Source of the DNA: Epichloe hybrida
Taxonomy: Eukaryota; Ascomycota; Sordariomycetes; Hypocreales; Clavicipitaceae
Length of the DNA stretch: 64,000 bases
Assembly (NCBI GenBank): GCA_019022495.1
Contig: JAFEKR010000063.1
Location: 62,001 to 126,000 of the forward strand
Reading direction: 5' to 3'
Under the pieces are notes generated by a model that was given only the letters and a program-made list of their open reading frames with translations, searched no databases and was not told where the DNA came from. A program made the translations under genes and the position numbers. Of this stretch, positions 45,586 through 58,116 are shown piece by piece. Every line of letters begins with the position of its first letter. The first letter of the stretch is position 1.

Positions 45586-45657
45586 GCGGCCATGGTGTAA
45601 CGGTTAGCATGGCTGATTTCCATTCAGCCGACTCGGGTTCGACTCCCGATGGCCGCA
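45586..45657 (+). tRNA. tRNA-Gly (anticodon UCC)
   Basis: A full cloverleaf can be folded: 7-bp acceptor stem GCGGCCA/TGGCCGC, D arm GTGT-AACGGTTA-GCAT, anticodon arm GCTGA-TTTCCAT-TCAGC with UCC at positions 34-36, four-base variable loop, T arm TCGGG-TTCGACT-CCCGA, discriminator A. No intron. A T-rich stretch after 45660 is a possible Pol III terminator. The anticodon reads GGA, so glycine. Confidence 0.93.
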
Positions 45658-46117
45658 CTCATTCCTTTGATTTTTGTGCCATCGTCTATCTATTTAACCC
45701 ATGGATCCTTTGATGGTGCTATGAGAAGGCAAGGACTTTTTTTTGGTTGACCTTGAAAATATTTTGTTGTGAGACACAGCTGCAACCAACTCCTCAGAGC
45801 ACTTCGCCTCGATACTCGATCTGAATCTCGCAACAAGCTGTGCTTACAAGAAACATAACCATGGAAATCATATATCAACATTGTAACGTCCTAGTCAACG
45901 GGCCTGTCAATCTTCCCTCCTCAACACCATCCAACGCCATCAAGGTGCATTCTTAATGTACTGGTTGCCTTCTCAGATGACTTGGGTACATACCTTCCTA
46001 CTCGATGTCGTGCACGCCGTCGTCAAGGTAGTTCAACCCGTACAAGTTCATATATCAACTATCGTTCTGTCATGAAGTCGTGCACGGTATGCTTAGCATT
46101 GAAGCATCAAATACACT
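45658..46117. other. Intergenic
   Basis: 460 bp. A T8 tract at 45738-45745 lies downstream of the tRNA. Nothing else was recognised. Confidence 0.4.
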
Positions 46118-47871
46118 TCACGCAACGTCCTGCTCATTTCTCTGCTGATCCTCCGTTTCAAGCTCTCGAATTCGGAGATTCGCAACACTCCCACCGGCAA
46201 GAGCCGTGAGCACTGCCAGAACAATGAAAGGTAGGCCGTACCACGCGGCTCCCCAGTGTGACCCTACCTTGAACAACCACTCCAATAAGGGCAATCCTAT
46301 CAAGAGCGAGAGACTCTGCATAACTACAACTAAAGTGAAAAGCACACCAGTGTGCTGCTCGCCGTTGAAAAGTACAAGTAGACTTCTCGCCACGGGAATG
46401 AATGCGGAATCGGGCGATAGCAGTACCGTGCCAATGATGACCATGGCTCTTCCGTTGGAGAACCCCGTGATCAATAAGCCCGCTACTACGGCCAGGGCAA
46501 TCCCTCGCGCAAGCCATAGATCCCTTTGTAAAGGGTTGTAGTGGAGTCTGGTGAGAATTTGCGACGTGATGGGAAGGACGAGTGCTACGACGGCCAGGTT
46601 TGACCATAGCTTGACGATACTGACGAGACCGGCCTAAGGTGGTGCATTAGTAAGAGAAAAGGGGTTGTTAAACTGGTGGTTACATTGGACGCGAAGTCAC
46701 ATACATCAGACATAGACCAGTGCAGGCGTCTGATCCAGTAGAACATGGTAATAGGCGAGTTGTATGACATGTAAAACAGGAAGGCTCCCAACAAGAGCAA
46801 TCCAAGGCGTTTATTATTGACTGTAACCATACGACCAATTGATACTAGCCGTCTTGCTGCGCTCTTGCCATGGGAGTATAGCCTGGAGACAAAGTTATCA
46901 GAGTCGTCTATGTGAGCATCCTCACGACGAGCTAGTCTTGCGAGGCTGGCAACGTCTCGGGTTGCCGGGAGGAAGAGTACAAGGATAGTACAAACACAAG
47001 TCGTCGCGAGACCGATGTAGATGGCAAGCCACGGGTTGTTTGTTAGGCCCATGTATAGTGGCTGGCTGAGGGAGGTCGCAATGGTTGTGAGGGCGTCAAT
47101 GAAGAGAAAGACGGTAACTCTGTTCCTGCAGTGAGCGTCAAAGTAGTCAAAAATCGAAATGAAATCATGCTAATTGCCGCTTACCTTTGGGCATGGCTCG
47201 TAACATCACTTGCGATGGCGAACACCAGAGCAGAAAAGATGAGTGGTCCACCGCCAATGAAGGTGAATAAGGTGGCCAGCCAAACGAGCCGCAGGGAGAA
47301 GAATTTTGGAAATAAGCCTGTCGAAGATTCATACACTTGTTAGCTCGTGAGGGCCATGAGGATCTTGATTCCCGTTCACATGGCAAGAAGTAACTGCAGA
47401 TTGAGGGAGGAAAATGTACTGACAAACAATAATTTCTCCTGCCATGGAAATCAAGATGCCCCCAGTGCACAGAGCCAGTAAATTTCTACGACTGAACCTA
47501 TCGGCAGCAAGTCCATAGGGCACCGCTGTCAATAGAGCAACGAGTAGGGCCAGATAGCCCTTCCAATGCTCAATCGTGGAGAATTCAGCATTCGCCTTAT
47601 CCGACTCACATAGCCAGGGAAACGTGGCGGTGGAATTGGGCTGTTGGTTCCGGCAGTTGATGTCATACTCGACGAAATATATGGCGGCGTTGTGAAGCGA
47701 CGTCCCAATCGTCTGGGTGATGACAACGAGGGTTAGCAAGACGAAGACGGTAACTCGATCCGCCGTTGCGAAGTTGTCTTGAGGTAGTTGCTGGTATTCA
47801 TCTCGGTCGTCATATTCGTCCTCTTCGCGTGGGACGAGGAGGGGCCGTCGTTCATCATGGGACGCCATCAT
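46118..47871 (-). CDS. MFS transporter, substrate unknown
   Basis: Exons 47871-47424, 47317-47185, 47125-46705 and 46633-46118 give 505 residues, phase closed. A polar, acidic N-terminus (RRPLLVPREEDEYDDRDEY) precedes about 12 hydrophobic segments. MFS marks: YGLAADRFSRRNLL (loop 2-3 motif A) and FTFIGGGPLIFSALVFAIASDV. A large soluble loop with RREDAHIDDSDNF lies between the two halves. The N-terminal PLL motif resembles a dileucine vacuolar sorting signal, so a vacuolar location is possible (inference). I cannot name a substrate. Divergent from TAF6 by 637 bp. Two ATGs in tandem (47871, 47868) could start translation. Confidence 0.88.
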
Positions 47872-48508
47872 GTTGCATGTCAATTGACAATATTGGGAGA
47901 AGCAGCGGCGGACGGTCAAAAGGCACGCGGATGCCCCAAGTTGGCCGTTTGATGGAGGCGGATTTTGATTGGTACATGTCTGCAGTGGCCTGATCTCCTC
48001 AGTGAGTGACCAAGTCAGGTTCGGCAGGTTGGGTGACGTCACCCATGACTACCACCGCCTTGGTCCCGGCGGAAAGGGCTGGATCGGCTGGATCGGCTGG
48101 ATCTGTATCAACGAGCTCGATTTCGGTGCCCCCTCGTGCTTGTCCTCGAATCGAACAGATATGCAGGCCGGGAGGCCACCAAGGCAGGTCTGGTAGACGA
48201 CGTAGCTCACTCATTTGAAGATGCGATCAAGTTCGTTCAAGACCGAAATTTGTTGAGAAAGGCACAGAGTCCTTCGTAATGGCCATCTTAGGTCAGAAAT
48301 GTGTGCAGATTTGTTGCCAAGAATTGACGCCCGAGGTCGCGGAGAAAAGAATTAAACACATCTTTATTGTCGGCATGAGGATGCAAGTGTGACCGAATCA
48401 GAAGCTACAGGGTGGGTCAAGGCTACCTGCGAGCACTTGTGTGCCAAACCAACTTCTCATCACAACCTCGCAACCTTCCATCAAACCCCGTCACCAACCT
48501 CTCGAACC
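47872..48508. promoter_or_regulatory. Divergent promoter region, MFS / TAF6
   Basis: 637 bp with a 9-nt tandem repeat (ggctggatc, three copies) at 48077-48104 and a CCGCCTTGGTCCCGG stretch. No coding sequence was recognised. Confidence 0.45.
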
Positions 48509-49906
48509 ATGGCGGCTGAAGCCCCCAAGCCAAAGCTCCTCTGGAACTCAGACAATGTTAAAGACGTGGCCGAATCCGTCGGCATCAACTCCCTCAACGA
48601 CGAGGCCCTCAAAGCCCTCACTCAAGATGTAGAGTACCGAATCGGCCAAGTCATCATCGAAGGGCTCCGCCTCATGCGCGCCGCCCGCCGCACCACCCTC
48701 ACCGTCAACGACGTCTCCCTCGCCCTCAAAGTCCTCGACGTCGAGCCCCTCTACGGCTACGACTCGACCCGGCCGCTGCGCTACGGCGAGGCCAGCCTCG
48801 GCCCTGGCCAGCCTCTGTTCTACCTTGAAGATGAGGAAGTCGACTTTGAAAAGCTCATCAATGCGCCGCTGCCCAAGGTGCCCCGCGACATGAACTTCAC
48901 GGCACACTGGCTCGCCATCGAGGGCGTCCAGCCGTCCATTCCGCAGAACCCTACCAGCGCCGAGTCCCGGTCCCAGGAGCTTCTGCCCAAGGGTCCTGGC
49001 GCCAACCCTGCGCTCGCGGCGCTCGCCGGCAACGACAACGTCGCCGTCAAGCCCTCGGTCAAACACATTGTCAGCAAAGAGCTCATTCTGTACTTTGACA
49101 AGATCCAAGCCGCCGTCTTGGACGACAACCCCGACGAAGAGGTCGTGAGACTGCGCCAGGCAGCGCTGGGTTCGGTGCGCGACGACCCAGGCCTGCACCA
49201 GCTGGTGCCCTACTTTATCAATTTCATCATGGACCGCGTCACGCACCACCTCGACGATACGTTTACCCTCAAGCAGATGATGGAGCTGACGAACGCGCTC
49301 GTCGAAAACAAGAGCCTCTTCCTGGATCCATACGCCAGTTCCTTGTCCGCTCCAGCCCTGACGTGCCTCATGGCGCGCAATCTTGGTGCAGACTATGGCG
49401 TGGACGCCATGAGGGACCAGTACGAGCTGAGGCAACTAGCCGCGTCGCTGGTCGGCAGAATGGCACGGAAATACTCGGCGTCGAACACCCTACTGCGACC
49501 AAAGCTCACGCGAACGTGTCTGAAGTACTTTCTCGATCCTACCAAACCGCCCGCGGTGCTGTACGGAGCCATCTTCGGCCTGCTGGAAGCCGGCGGGCCC
49601 GAGGCCATTCGTGTGCTCGTCCTGCGTAACCTCAAGACGTTTGACTCGGCTATCCTGCAGCCCTTGAAAGAGAAGTCGGAAGGCAGTATCGAGTACGAGA
49701 TGCTCGTACAGGGATTAGTACAGGCCGTGGCTTCGTTGGGCCAGAATGCCGGACTGAATGTTTCAAATGGAGTGAATGGGGAGTCGGCGGGGAGGGAATC
49801 GTCTGAGCTGAATGAGTTTATTGGACCAATTGTTGGGCAAAAGATTGCGTCGTTGGGGAATCGCGCTCTCATTAGGACGGTACTGGACGCTAGGTTGCTG
49901 GAATGA
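48509..49906 (+). CDS. taf6: TFIID subunit TAF6 (also SAGA-type component)
   Basis: An intronless 465-residue frame from ATG 48509 (accATGGcgg context). The histone-fold domain is at residues about 10-75 ([56 protein letters not shown]), which pairs with TAF9. It is followed by the TAF6 HEAT-repeat domain (residues about 190-420) with [28 protein letters not shown] and [18 protein letters not shown]6 is a core scaffold of TFIID for Pol II promoters. An in-frame ATG upstream at 48389 would add 40 residues without similarity. Confidence 0.96.
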   Translation: MAAEAPKPKLLWNSDNVKDVAESVGINSLNDEALKALTQDVEYRIGQVIIEGLRLMRAARRTTLTVNDVSLALKVLDVEPLYGYDSTRPLRYGEASLGPGQPLFYLEDEEVDFEKLINAPLPKVPRDMNFTAHWLAIEGVQPSIPQNPTSAESRSQELLPKGPGANPALAALAGNDNVAVKPSVKHIVSKELILYFDKIQAAVLDDNPDEEVVRLRQAALGSVRDDPGLHQLVPYFINFIMDRVTHHLDDTFTLKQMMELTNALVENKSLFLDPYASSLSAPALTCLMARNLGADYGVDAMRDQYELRQLAASLVGRMARKYSASNTLLRPKLTRTCLKYFLDPTKPPAVLYGAIFGLLEAGGPEAIRVLVLRNLKTFDSAILQPLKEKSEGSIEYEMLVQGLVQAVASLGQNAGLNVSNGVNGESAGRESSELNEFIGPIVGQKIASLGNRALIRTVLDARLLE

Positions 49907-50345
49907 GGATGGATGAAAGGCGACATATTTGTTCAACCAAAGTCTGGCGAATTGGCGTTTCTTCTTCTTCTTCTTTTGTTTTTCTTTCTTTCTGGGGAAG
50001 CGATATCAAAATCATGAGCTATCATTACATTTTTTCACCACGGGAGCTTACACCATACACCAGACCTGTTTGGCACTGCATTTTCGAAACCTAGGTAGCC
50101 GAACAAACTAGTGTTGGGAAAATTGAAAACAAGACAGCTCGACCGCTAAGCTACTAGGTCTACCATGCATGTCCATTTGCTTTCAGCACTTACACGTGAG
50201 TTGCGTCCCCCTCGACCACAAGCTTCACACTTCATCATACGCGATACGCGAGTCTTCCAAACTGCCGCCCAGTCCACGTACGTTCCCTGTTACACCACCC
50301 CTTCCCTGGTTCTATAAATAAATGCTCTTCTCGCAATCTCGTCTC
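49907..50345. other. 3' flanks of convergent TAF6 and SDHC genes
   Basis: About 440 bp with a (ttc)n and T-rich tract near 49960-49995. No gene was seen. Confidence 0.45.
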
Positions 50346-51163
50346 TCACAGACCAAAAGCCAAGTACAAGCCACTCAGGATACTCGACGTCCAGAGCGCC
50401 ATCTCACCCTTCTTAATAGAGGACTTGGAAAAGCCCTTGCCCATGTCGAACCACAGGTGTCGCAGGCCGTTGATAAAGTGGTACGCAAAGGGGAAGCCCA
50501 GCGCGAACTTGACGCCGCCCTTGACGGCGAACGGGAGTGTGGCGAAGGCCGAGACCAACGAGGCCGACTCGAGGTGCCAGCCCAGAAGGGGCGCAACCAG
50601 GTAAGCAGTGAAGTAGGCATACGCGGCACCAGAGAGGGTGCACCCCGTGATGCGGGTCCAGGCCGAGTGTCCGAGCCAAGTCTGTTCGATCTTGTAGATG
50701 CCGAGATGGGGGGAGACGGGCCGCCGAAGACGCTGGTTCACGAGGATCTGGTGGCCGTCTTCCTGGGAGACCTTGGCGGTGGCGACGGGGCTTTTTATCG
50801 CCGCCGGCCGACGTTAGCAGAGGTTTCTTTGTAAATGGAACTGTACTTTGTCGTCATCGTTCAGATGTAGGTGTAGATAGATGTTCATCATGGTCGGAGG
50901 AGGAGGCAAACGAGAACAGTTGCCAATTCTTCTTACCGAGCCTGCAGAATGCCAGTTGCGACGGCCACCTTGGGCAATTGGTTGAAGAACGCGAGAGGCC
51001 TCGCGCCTACATACACTTGGTCAGCAACCTTGATCGTGTCCCGCCGTTCCGCGCCGACGCGACGAGCCATCGAGAGGGGAAGGGGAAACCCGTAATCTGC
51101 CGCAAAGGGCAAAATTCACATACCTCTGCGCAAAGCAGCCACGCCAACCCGCTGAGCAATCAT
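50346..51163 (-). CDS. sdh3: Succinate dehydrogenase cytochrome b560 subunit (SDHC/Sdh3)
   Basis: Exons 51163-51124, 51006-50937 and 50790-50346 give 184 residues. It is one of two membrane anchors of mitochondrial complex II, binding heme b and ubiquinone. Motifs: RPVSPHLGIYK, WTRITGCTLSGAAYAYF, and HFINGLRHLWFDMGK with the heme-ligand histidine, plus three transmembrane segments. The short first exon (40 nt, MIAQRVGVAALRR) starts the presequence. All junctions keep phase. Confidence 0.95.
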
Positions 51164-52176
51164 TTTCTTCGCAGTGGTAGATTCCTGTGGACGATGATAC
51201 CAAGTTGACCTGGTCGAGTTGCAGGTTTTCAAGATGACGGCCCACAAGTCCTCGGGAAACGGGAAAGTTGCAACCGGTCGGTTCCTCGGTCCAGCGCACC
51301 AACCAGCGGGGCTCGATTTCTCAGCTCCGACGACACGTGACTTGATTCGCCTATATGGATCACGTGCGGGCTCCATCGGATTACTACGCCCACGAGAAAA
51401 CTCTCTCCCCATTTTTTCTTCTTCTCCCTCCCTTTCTTCTTCTCCAGATAGTCACGAATTGGCTCGTCGCGGCGCTGTTTGGATAAAACACGATTCAGGT
51501 TGTGTGATGGAGACAGCGATGCGGCAGGGTCTTTTGGACCTAGGGGCTTTCGGAGAAGAAATTGGTCCGTCGTTAATCTCGGCTTCGGGTGGTCGGTCCC
51601 GAAGCCGTTTCATTTTGAGATCTACATTCTTCTACATGTGTTTCTGGCCCGTGTGAGACTTCTGCTTGTGAATCATTTGGCGGGGTGTCTTCAGCCGAGG
51701 ACTGGTGGACTGAAGATTGGTGGACAAAATTATCATGGTCACGTAAGGTTCGTAGAGTTCTCGTGCATCACACACCCCGAGGGTCACTCAGGCACCTGCA
51801 CCTTGCGTGCGCATCTCCGAGAAATCATGTTTATCGATTGCTCAAATACTCCATCTATACCATCAATGACCGTATCCATGATTCTTGGCACCGAAAGTAG
51901 AGTTTTATGTCACGTCGCTGTGGTACTAATAATACATGTTTGTCGAGGCGGAGGCATCTCGCGCCAACCCCAAGACGTCAATGAGGAAGACGAGGGTTTT
52001 CTTTTGCACCTCCACTTCGGAACTTACTCCTGTCAAAAAGGAAAATAACGAAGAAAAAAAAAATCCCAACTCATAGCGTCGACATTATAACGACAGTCCA
52101 GTGGAGACAAGGTACAACGCTGTGCTCGCAGGCATTCATGTCACTCTTGTCATCAGGTTTGCGATTCCCATCTCCG
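51164..52176. other. Intergenic, about 1 kb
   Basis: SDHC promoter on the left, then about 800 bp without recognisable coding sequence. Open frames on the plus strand at 51479-52048 lack motifs. Confidence 0.4.
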
Positions 52177-54876
52177 TTAGAACTGTCCATCGTTCATGTT
52201 GTTGTTACCCATAGCGCCAGTGTTGGCGGCCGGAATCCCGCCGTATCCAAACATGCCCATGGACAATTGATCTTGAGGATTCATCACGTCACCCAACACG
52301 TCCCAGTTCATGTCGGGCATGTCGAGAAATCCTCCCAGGAATGGACGCATGCCCCCGCCTTGTGGAAGTTGTTGTTGTGGATGCGCATGTTGCTGCTGGT
52401 GTTGCTGCATGAGATCATGATGAGGCATATTTGGCGGGAACAAAGCTGCGGCTTGTCTTTGCGCATCGTTTGGGTTGAATGCGGGGGGAGTTGTGCCGGT
52501 AGAGGGCATGGAGGAACGGGAATCTACAGCTGGTAGAAGCTCTCGGAGACGCCGGATGTATGGTGGCGTGTCCAAGTGTCGGCTGTTTTGCACGAAATAC
52601 TTCTCTCGTGCTCTCCAGGCTTTGAGTGTGATGTGGCCCTGCATCGAATACTGCTTGGATGACATGTCAAACAGTTCTTCGTGATGCCCATATATTCGTT
52701 CCACCATGGCCCAGCCGCGGTCGGCAAGGCTGCCTGTAGGTCGTTGACAGAGCTGGCCCGTCATAACAGCGAAGACGTCGAGTTGGAAGTATGACTTGAC
52801 GAACCATAGAAATCCGCATTCGCCCATGGATTCGTACTGATCTAATCGCTGTTCGCTTCCGAGTATGAAAGTCTTGAACAGATTATCCTTGGGGCCAAAA
52901 ATTTCCGTTCCATACTCGGGTTGTAGATGGAGCGGCACCATCATTTCGCCGATTCTTCCCATGAAAATCTGCCGGATGCACTTGGCAGCTTTGTGCACGT
53001 TGCCTGCGTTGACGTCGACGTAGTTCTGTTCCAGTTCCACGAGTCTGTCTTCAAGCTCCTGGAAGTGCTCACGACATTGGTTGACCATGACATCGGACGC
53101 CTCCTTGTCTGGCCCGAGATCGTGTCCTAAAAGCGCAGCTTCAAATGCTGGACCGTTGTTTTTCTCATCTGACAGCACCTTGAACTTGTAGATCTCGTTC
53201 ATGATAAGAACAAAGGCCATTTCTGTTGGACCATCTCGAGCCTGCACTTTTTCAGTTGATCCTGGGAAGATATCTGCGTCGTTGATATTGGAAGGCATTT
53301 TGGTATCCCAATGGAGCGGTTGAAGTGACTGGCTCAGACCAGAGAGCATGGCATACTTGGAGTCTTGAGTGATGATTTGCCACCATAATCTACGACGCAT
53401 TTCCGTCTCATACATGTCCAAGCCAAGGATTTCGCCATCGCGGTGGTATCCCATTTTTTGGGCAATACGCACAATCGTGCCGGTGAGAATCCAGGCCGCA
53501 TGACGATCGTACCGGCCTTGCAGGGAGTGCTGTCATACAGTCAGCATGCCGCATAAATGATGGAATAAGAGAAAAAAAAGAACAGAACGTACTATGAAGT
53601 GAATTAGTGCTTGCAAAGCAGTCATGTTGTAATTCTTCAAAAAGTTGAATCGTATCAAAGCCACCTTGGTACCGGACAAGAATCTCTGAACCGCCGCTTC
53701 CCTCGACATGCCCAGCGCCTGGATGGATTCACTCTCGCTCAGGGACAGCGCCGCTGTGGTATAGATTGAGAATAACAACGCCTGTTGGTGATGTGGCAGC
53801 GATGTCATGCTGATGGCGCCTTCCAAGACCACGGGCTGAATGGTAGGGACATGAACCACTTTGAACAAGGGGTTGACCCGGTCCAAGAACAACTGCCACA
53901 GCTTGAATGCATGTATGGGTTCTGGGACGAGATCCTCGATGTTGGCAGTCGAGAGATCGCCTGGGAAAAACAAGTCAGAATTATTCTCCGGGGTCGGCTC
54001 CTCTGATCCCAGAATGCTCGAGTCCTCCGGGTCTTCAGTCTCAACAATATCTCTCATTGCTTGCAACTACACCCTTGAATTAGCAATTGTCAGCAATTCG
54101 ATGAACCGCGCAAATTCTCCTCGTGCAATATCCTGGCGACATGAGCATCGTAATGTATCCTCTCAGCCTGCAGAAGCATGCCACGCCAACCAACGCCAAC
54201 CAACGCCAACCAACGCCTGTGTCGCGGACTCACCTCCTCGTAGACCGCAGCCCAGATATAGCTGTCCATGAAGCGAACGCTGCCATCATCATTGACCATT
54301 CGGCATGCAGGCTTGAAGTTGTTCGACTTGTCACTCGTAGGAGGAGCGGAGTCCGATCGATCGGACATGATAGTCTCGCTAATGCAAGGCGTTGTGGTCT
54401 GGGAGGCGGACTGTTGCTGGCCGGGGGCCGAACCGTCGGCGTACTGCTTGAGCAGCTCTTCACATCGTGCCAGACGTTCCTGGAGATCTTGGTTGGGTCG
54501 TCGTCGTTTCCTGGCAGGAGCCGGTGTACTGGGAACACAAGTGACGTTTGCCTAAGGCGCGGGAGTCGTGAGCTCTTCTGCCTCTTCTGCCTCTTCTGCC
54601 TCTTCCTGCACAGTTCTGCTCATCGAGGCTGTTGCCCAAGCCTCCAGAAAGCGGGACCAGGCACAAAGGTGGGGGGGGGATGAGTTTGATGTTGCGGCGG
54701 CGAACACGGCGAACACCAAAGCCACCACATCGTGGGCTTGAGAATGACATACATACCTTTATACAATTGGAGCAGGGCGAGTTGCGATCGCATTTGATTT
54801 TGCGATGCTGGCAGAGAACGCAAGCTAGAATTCTCGACTGCCTATGCGGCGCTGCGGGAGACACGGATGTGGACAT
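52177..54876 (-). CDS. Zn2Cys6 fungal-specific transcription factor, second copy
   Basis: Exons 54876-54757, 54551-54234, 54066-53593 and 53529-52177 give 754 residues, phase closed. The Zn2Cys6 cluster ACVLCQHRKIKCDRNSPCSNC...VTC begins near residue 19 and is split by the first intron (205 nt). A linker with RKRRRPNQDLQERLARCEELLK (basic and coiled-coil) follows, then a fungal transcription factor domain (residues about 190-560) with KLWQLFLDRVNPLFKVVHVP, GYHRDGE and EMRRRLWWQI. The C-terminus is Gln/His/Asn-rich (LMQQHQQQHAHPQQQLPQGG), a possible activation region. Targets are unknown. Introns 1 and 2 carry short repeats (gcctctt at 54576-54605 and caacgccaac at 54185-54216). Confidence 0.93.
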
Positions 54877-56561
54877 GTCTGGCTTGCGAATGTCTCACAT
54901 GCCAGACAGAGCTCGGTTGTGCAAAGAAAGTCGCGAAGGGAATGTCGACGTCGCGCGTTCCGAACAAGTGAAACCTGCCGTCTGCTCCCTCCTTTCGAGC
55001 ACAGTGATGGTGTCGGGGGCGCTCTACAGTAATGGCAAGGGTATACTGGGAAAAGGAAGAAAAAGCGGACGAGAAGTGAAACAGTCTGGCTGGCGTCGTT
55101 GACGAAACGAAAATAAGGTGCGACGCCGGCGCTAATAATAATACAGCCTGGCGGTGGGATTTGTTGCACTCTCTCCGTTTCGTGAGGAGGGGTTCCGCTA
55201 GTTCCTCTGCCTCTTCACTCGGACATGTCCCTGGAATCCGGGTCAAGAAAAAAGGAAAAGGTTGCCTGGCTGAGATATGGAAAGCAAATGGCGCAAGGCC
55301 ATGGACGTACTCCGTAGTCCGTACTCGGTATGTACCGCCGATTTGCACAAGACATCTATCGGGACCTCTTCCACAACAAACGAACGCCACTCGAAAAAGC
55401 AACAGCAAAAGCAAGCATGGGTGTAAAAGTTGGGTGCCTGTGTATCAGTCCCGGTCTGGTAGCCCGAGCTGCGTCGTTCTGACAAATTCGTCAGCGTTGG
55501 GGAGAAAAGAACCCGCAAGCGGAAGTGGAGGAAGTGGAGGAAGTGGAGGAAGTGGAGGAGGTGGAGGAGGTGGAGGGGCTGGAGGGACTGGAGGGACGGG
55601 CGGGGCGGGGCGAAGGGGATGGGATGGATGAGATGGATGAGTTGAAGATACGGAGTATGTACTGCTTCACAGCTTCAGAACAAAGGCTTGCCGCCAGCCT
55701 ACATATACAAACACATCTCAGTTTCTTCCGCTTGCTCCGCACATGTCTTACTTTACTCCGCGGATCCATGCATCGTCTCGACTTAGCGTTGATGCGCTTC
55801 TGCCATGTCATCGCACATTGCAGCTCGAAAAATGGCTCCCAGGCATTCGGACCAAGGCATTCGAGGCAGCCAACTTGTGCACCCGAGGATTCGGCCCTCT
55901 GTTCCAATGACGTGCGCATAGAAATGATTTGTGCTCCATCAGTCTTGCACAGCGGAACGAGAGCAACCTGGCGGAGTTGCTTATGAAGATCCACATGGCA
56001 AAGTCCACATGGCAAAGTCCACTTCTTCAGCGTCGAACAAGTCACACAGGTGGTTCTGGTGCCATGTGCTCCGACAGGTTGCTCCGACAGGGATGCGCAA
56101 CATTGATGTTGTGGATGCTGGGCTTGTAATACGGGCTGTGGTCCGTCGTGATTCGCTTGGCTCTGGTCCATCATCGTGAAGCCATAGCGGCGATGACTCG
56201 ACCTGGGGGGGCGGTGGGGGGCGGTGGGGGGGAGCACGGCTGGGAAGACCCCGTTTGCTTTCGTCGTGTTCGATGGCTGTCAAAATATCTTGTCCACGTG
56301 ATCAATGAGTCTTGCCACGGTAGACAATCTTTCTTTCCACTTTCTCTTTCCGAGAACCATCTGCCAACGAACTCAGACGCTGGCTGATATCCTTCCTGGT
56401 CCCTGAAAAGATTGAGGGCGAGATTGTTGTCTGTGAAGTAGTTGTTACTTATGCTTACGGAGTCATTCGCCAACTGCGGCAGGCGACCACGATGACGTGA
56501 ATTCAGATGGAATTTACCCCGGCAAATACACTTGCCAGTCAAGAGCTCTGACGTAGAAATA
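54877..56561. other. Intergenic, about 1.7 kb, purine-rich repeat
   Basis: A ggaagtgga-type tandem repeat grading into ggaggtgga lies at about 55522-55600. Palindrome copies lie near 55308-55330 and 55649-55661. A 12-nt doublet (catggcaaagtc) lies near 55994-56019. No gene is supported; the repeat tract creates artificial open frames on both strands. Confidence 0.45.
55522..55600. repeat. Purine-rich 9-nt tandem repeat (ggaagtgga / ggaggtgga)
   Basis: About eight imperfect copies of a G/A-only unit with one T, in intergenic DNA. Asymmetric purine tracts can form triplex-type structures (known); no function is claimed. Confidence 0.8.
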
Positions 56562-58116
56562 TCAGCTTGAAAAGATGAATCCTATGTCTGGGCTAGACGC
56601 CCTGGATCCATCCGCTTTGCTTAATTCATCCTCTCCGTCTCTCCTTCCCGTTGTTCTCCATGTCTCATTCGCAGCGACGAGTGCCAACTTTTGCTTCTTC
56701 CTCAGCACCCTCCGATGCCCAGTGCCCTTGACGTGTCTCTGCCACGCCTGTTCCGTGACCAGCACCGTTTGGCACAGCTCGCAGGTCCTCTTTATAGGAG
56801 TCTCTTTGGGCGGTGGCTCAATAGCAGTGGTGAGCACCTCTCTCGCCAGTTCGGATATCTCCACTGCTGCAGGCCGCGGCTCTCCCTTGAGAAACTTCTC
56901 CGTCAGCAGAGCGGCTGGCTCAACTACGTTCTCCTGAAACTTGGACACGTCTGTACTATCCATGACGTATAAACTCTGTACTGCTTCTTCACCTTCGGCC
57001 TGCAAGCGACGCATCTGCTTCAAACGGATCCATTTCGTCTGGTAATTTGCGTAACGCCTTGTCGCAGCCTTCATATCCTCTAGTCCTGACAAGTTCAGCT
57101 TTTCAACTTCTTGCGCATCTTTTCCAGCCTCGACAGCCTCCAGGTACGGTTCAAACTGCTTATATCCGATCGACTGAAAGATTCCTTTTGTGGCATCCGG
57201 GGCTGCACCTCTCTTACTCATCTCCTTCTTAAATGAATATAAATCGCGCACTTCATCCAGTAGGCCTGCGTTGCGCATACTGTCAACACGCTTGTCCAGG
57301 CGCTCTCGTAGAGCCTCCTTCTCAGAGTATACCCAGAACAGAAGCTTCTCCCACGGTCTTGTGGCCGCTTCGCCCTTTGCCGCGGCGGCTTTGCGCGCTT
57401 CTTGCTCCGCGTAGAACTGCGACGCCGGTTTACCAGTGTGTAGGTATATTTCGAGCGAGCGGGAGATTTTGCGCCTATCGTTGGGGTGCCAACGTTCTGC
57501 CATGACGGGGTCGTGCTTGCGAAGCTCTTCGAGCAACACCTCTGTCGGTTGTTCAAGGATGGGGAAAGTCTTGGATGAGTCCGCCATCTGGTGAACTTCA
57601 TCTAGAATCACGTCCGTGAAAAGTAACGGGTCAATGTAGTACTGTGTACCGCCAACAAGAATGGGCAGGTTGCCCCTGGCGCGAATCTCAGCAATGACCT
57701 TGGTAGCTTCGCGCCTGTAATCATCTACGTCCCAGGGGGGGTCCTGAAGGGGAATGTGGTCGAGCAAGTGGTGCGGAATGCCTTTTCGCTCCGTACATGT
57801 CATTTTATTAGTGATGGTGGGGAGGCCATTGTAGAGTTGCATGGCATCTGAGTTGACGATTTCTCCTTTGAATCTTGTCGCGAGCTCTACGGCTAGCTGT
57901 TGAACGCATTGAAGAGTTAGTTTTGAGAGGTTATGTACGTGTGCTGAGAGATATTACGATGAGCTTGCATGTTTCTGTGTCAAGAAGTTGCTCACTCACA
58001 TCTGATTTGCCTGTGCCAGTTGAACCTAGCACGACTAGCAACGGCTCCGCGGGAATTCGATTGCCTGCCATGGTGGAAACATTGCGACAGAATATGTGCC
58101 GCAGGCGGTTGAGCAT
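56562..58116 (-). CDS. mod5: tRNA dimethylallyltransferase (MOD5/MiaA family)
   Basis: Exons 58116-58000 and 57896-56562 give 483 residues. It transfers a dimethylallyl group to A37 of tRNAs that read UNN codons. Motifs: P-loop VVLGSTGTGKSD near residues 25-36, VNSDAMQLYNGLPT, PHHLLDHIPL, LVGGTQYYI, DRRKISRSLEIY, FQSIGYKQFEPYL and RRYANYQTKWI. A C2H2-type zinc finger CELCQTVLVTEQAWQRHVKGTGH near residue 420 is typical of eukaryotic members. The first ATG (58116) adds MLNRLRHIFCRNVST, a likely mitochondrial signal; a second ATG at 58071 would give a form without it. Yeast MOD5 uses two starts for dual location (known); here it is inferred. Confidence 0.94.

Noticed and set aside
45586..45657. 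Reading the tRNA as Trp (CCA) or Glu (UUC)
   Set aside because: The seven-base loop TTTCCAT places UCC at 34-36; the other readings need a shifted loop.
48548..49435. Long open frame opposite TAF6 (295 codons)
   Set aside because: Shadow of the TAF6 coding strand, with no conserved motif.
55491..56237. Open frames through the purine repeat, both strands
   Set aside because: Created by the repeat (Ser/Thr or Glu/Val runs); no family resemblance and no start context.
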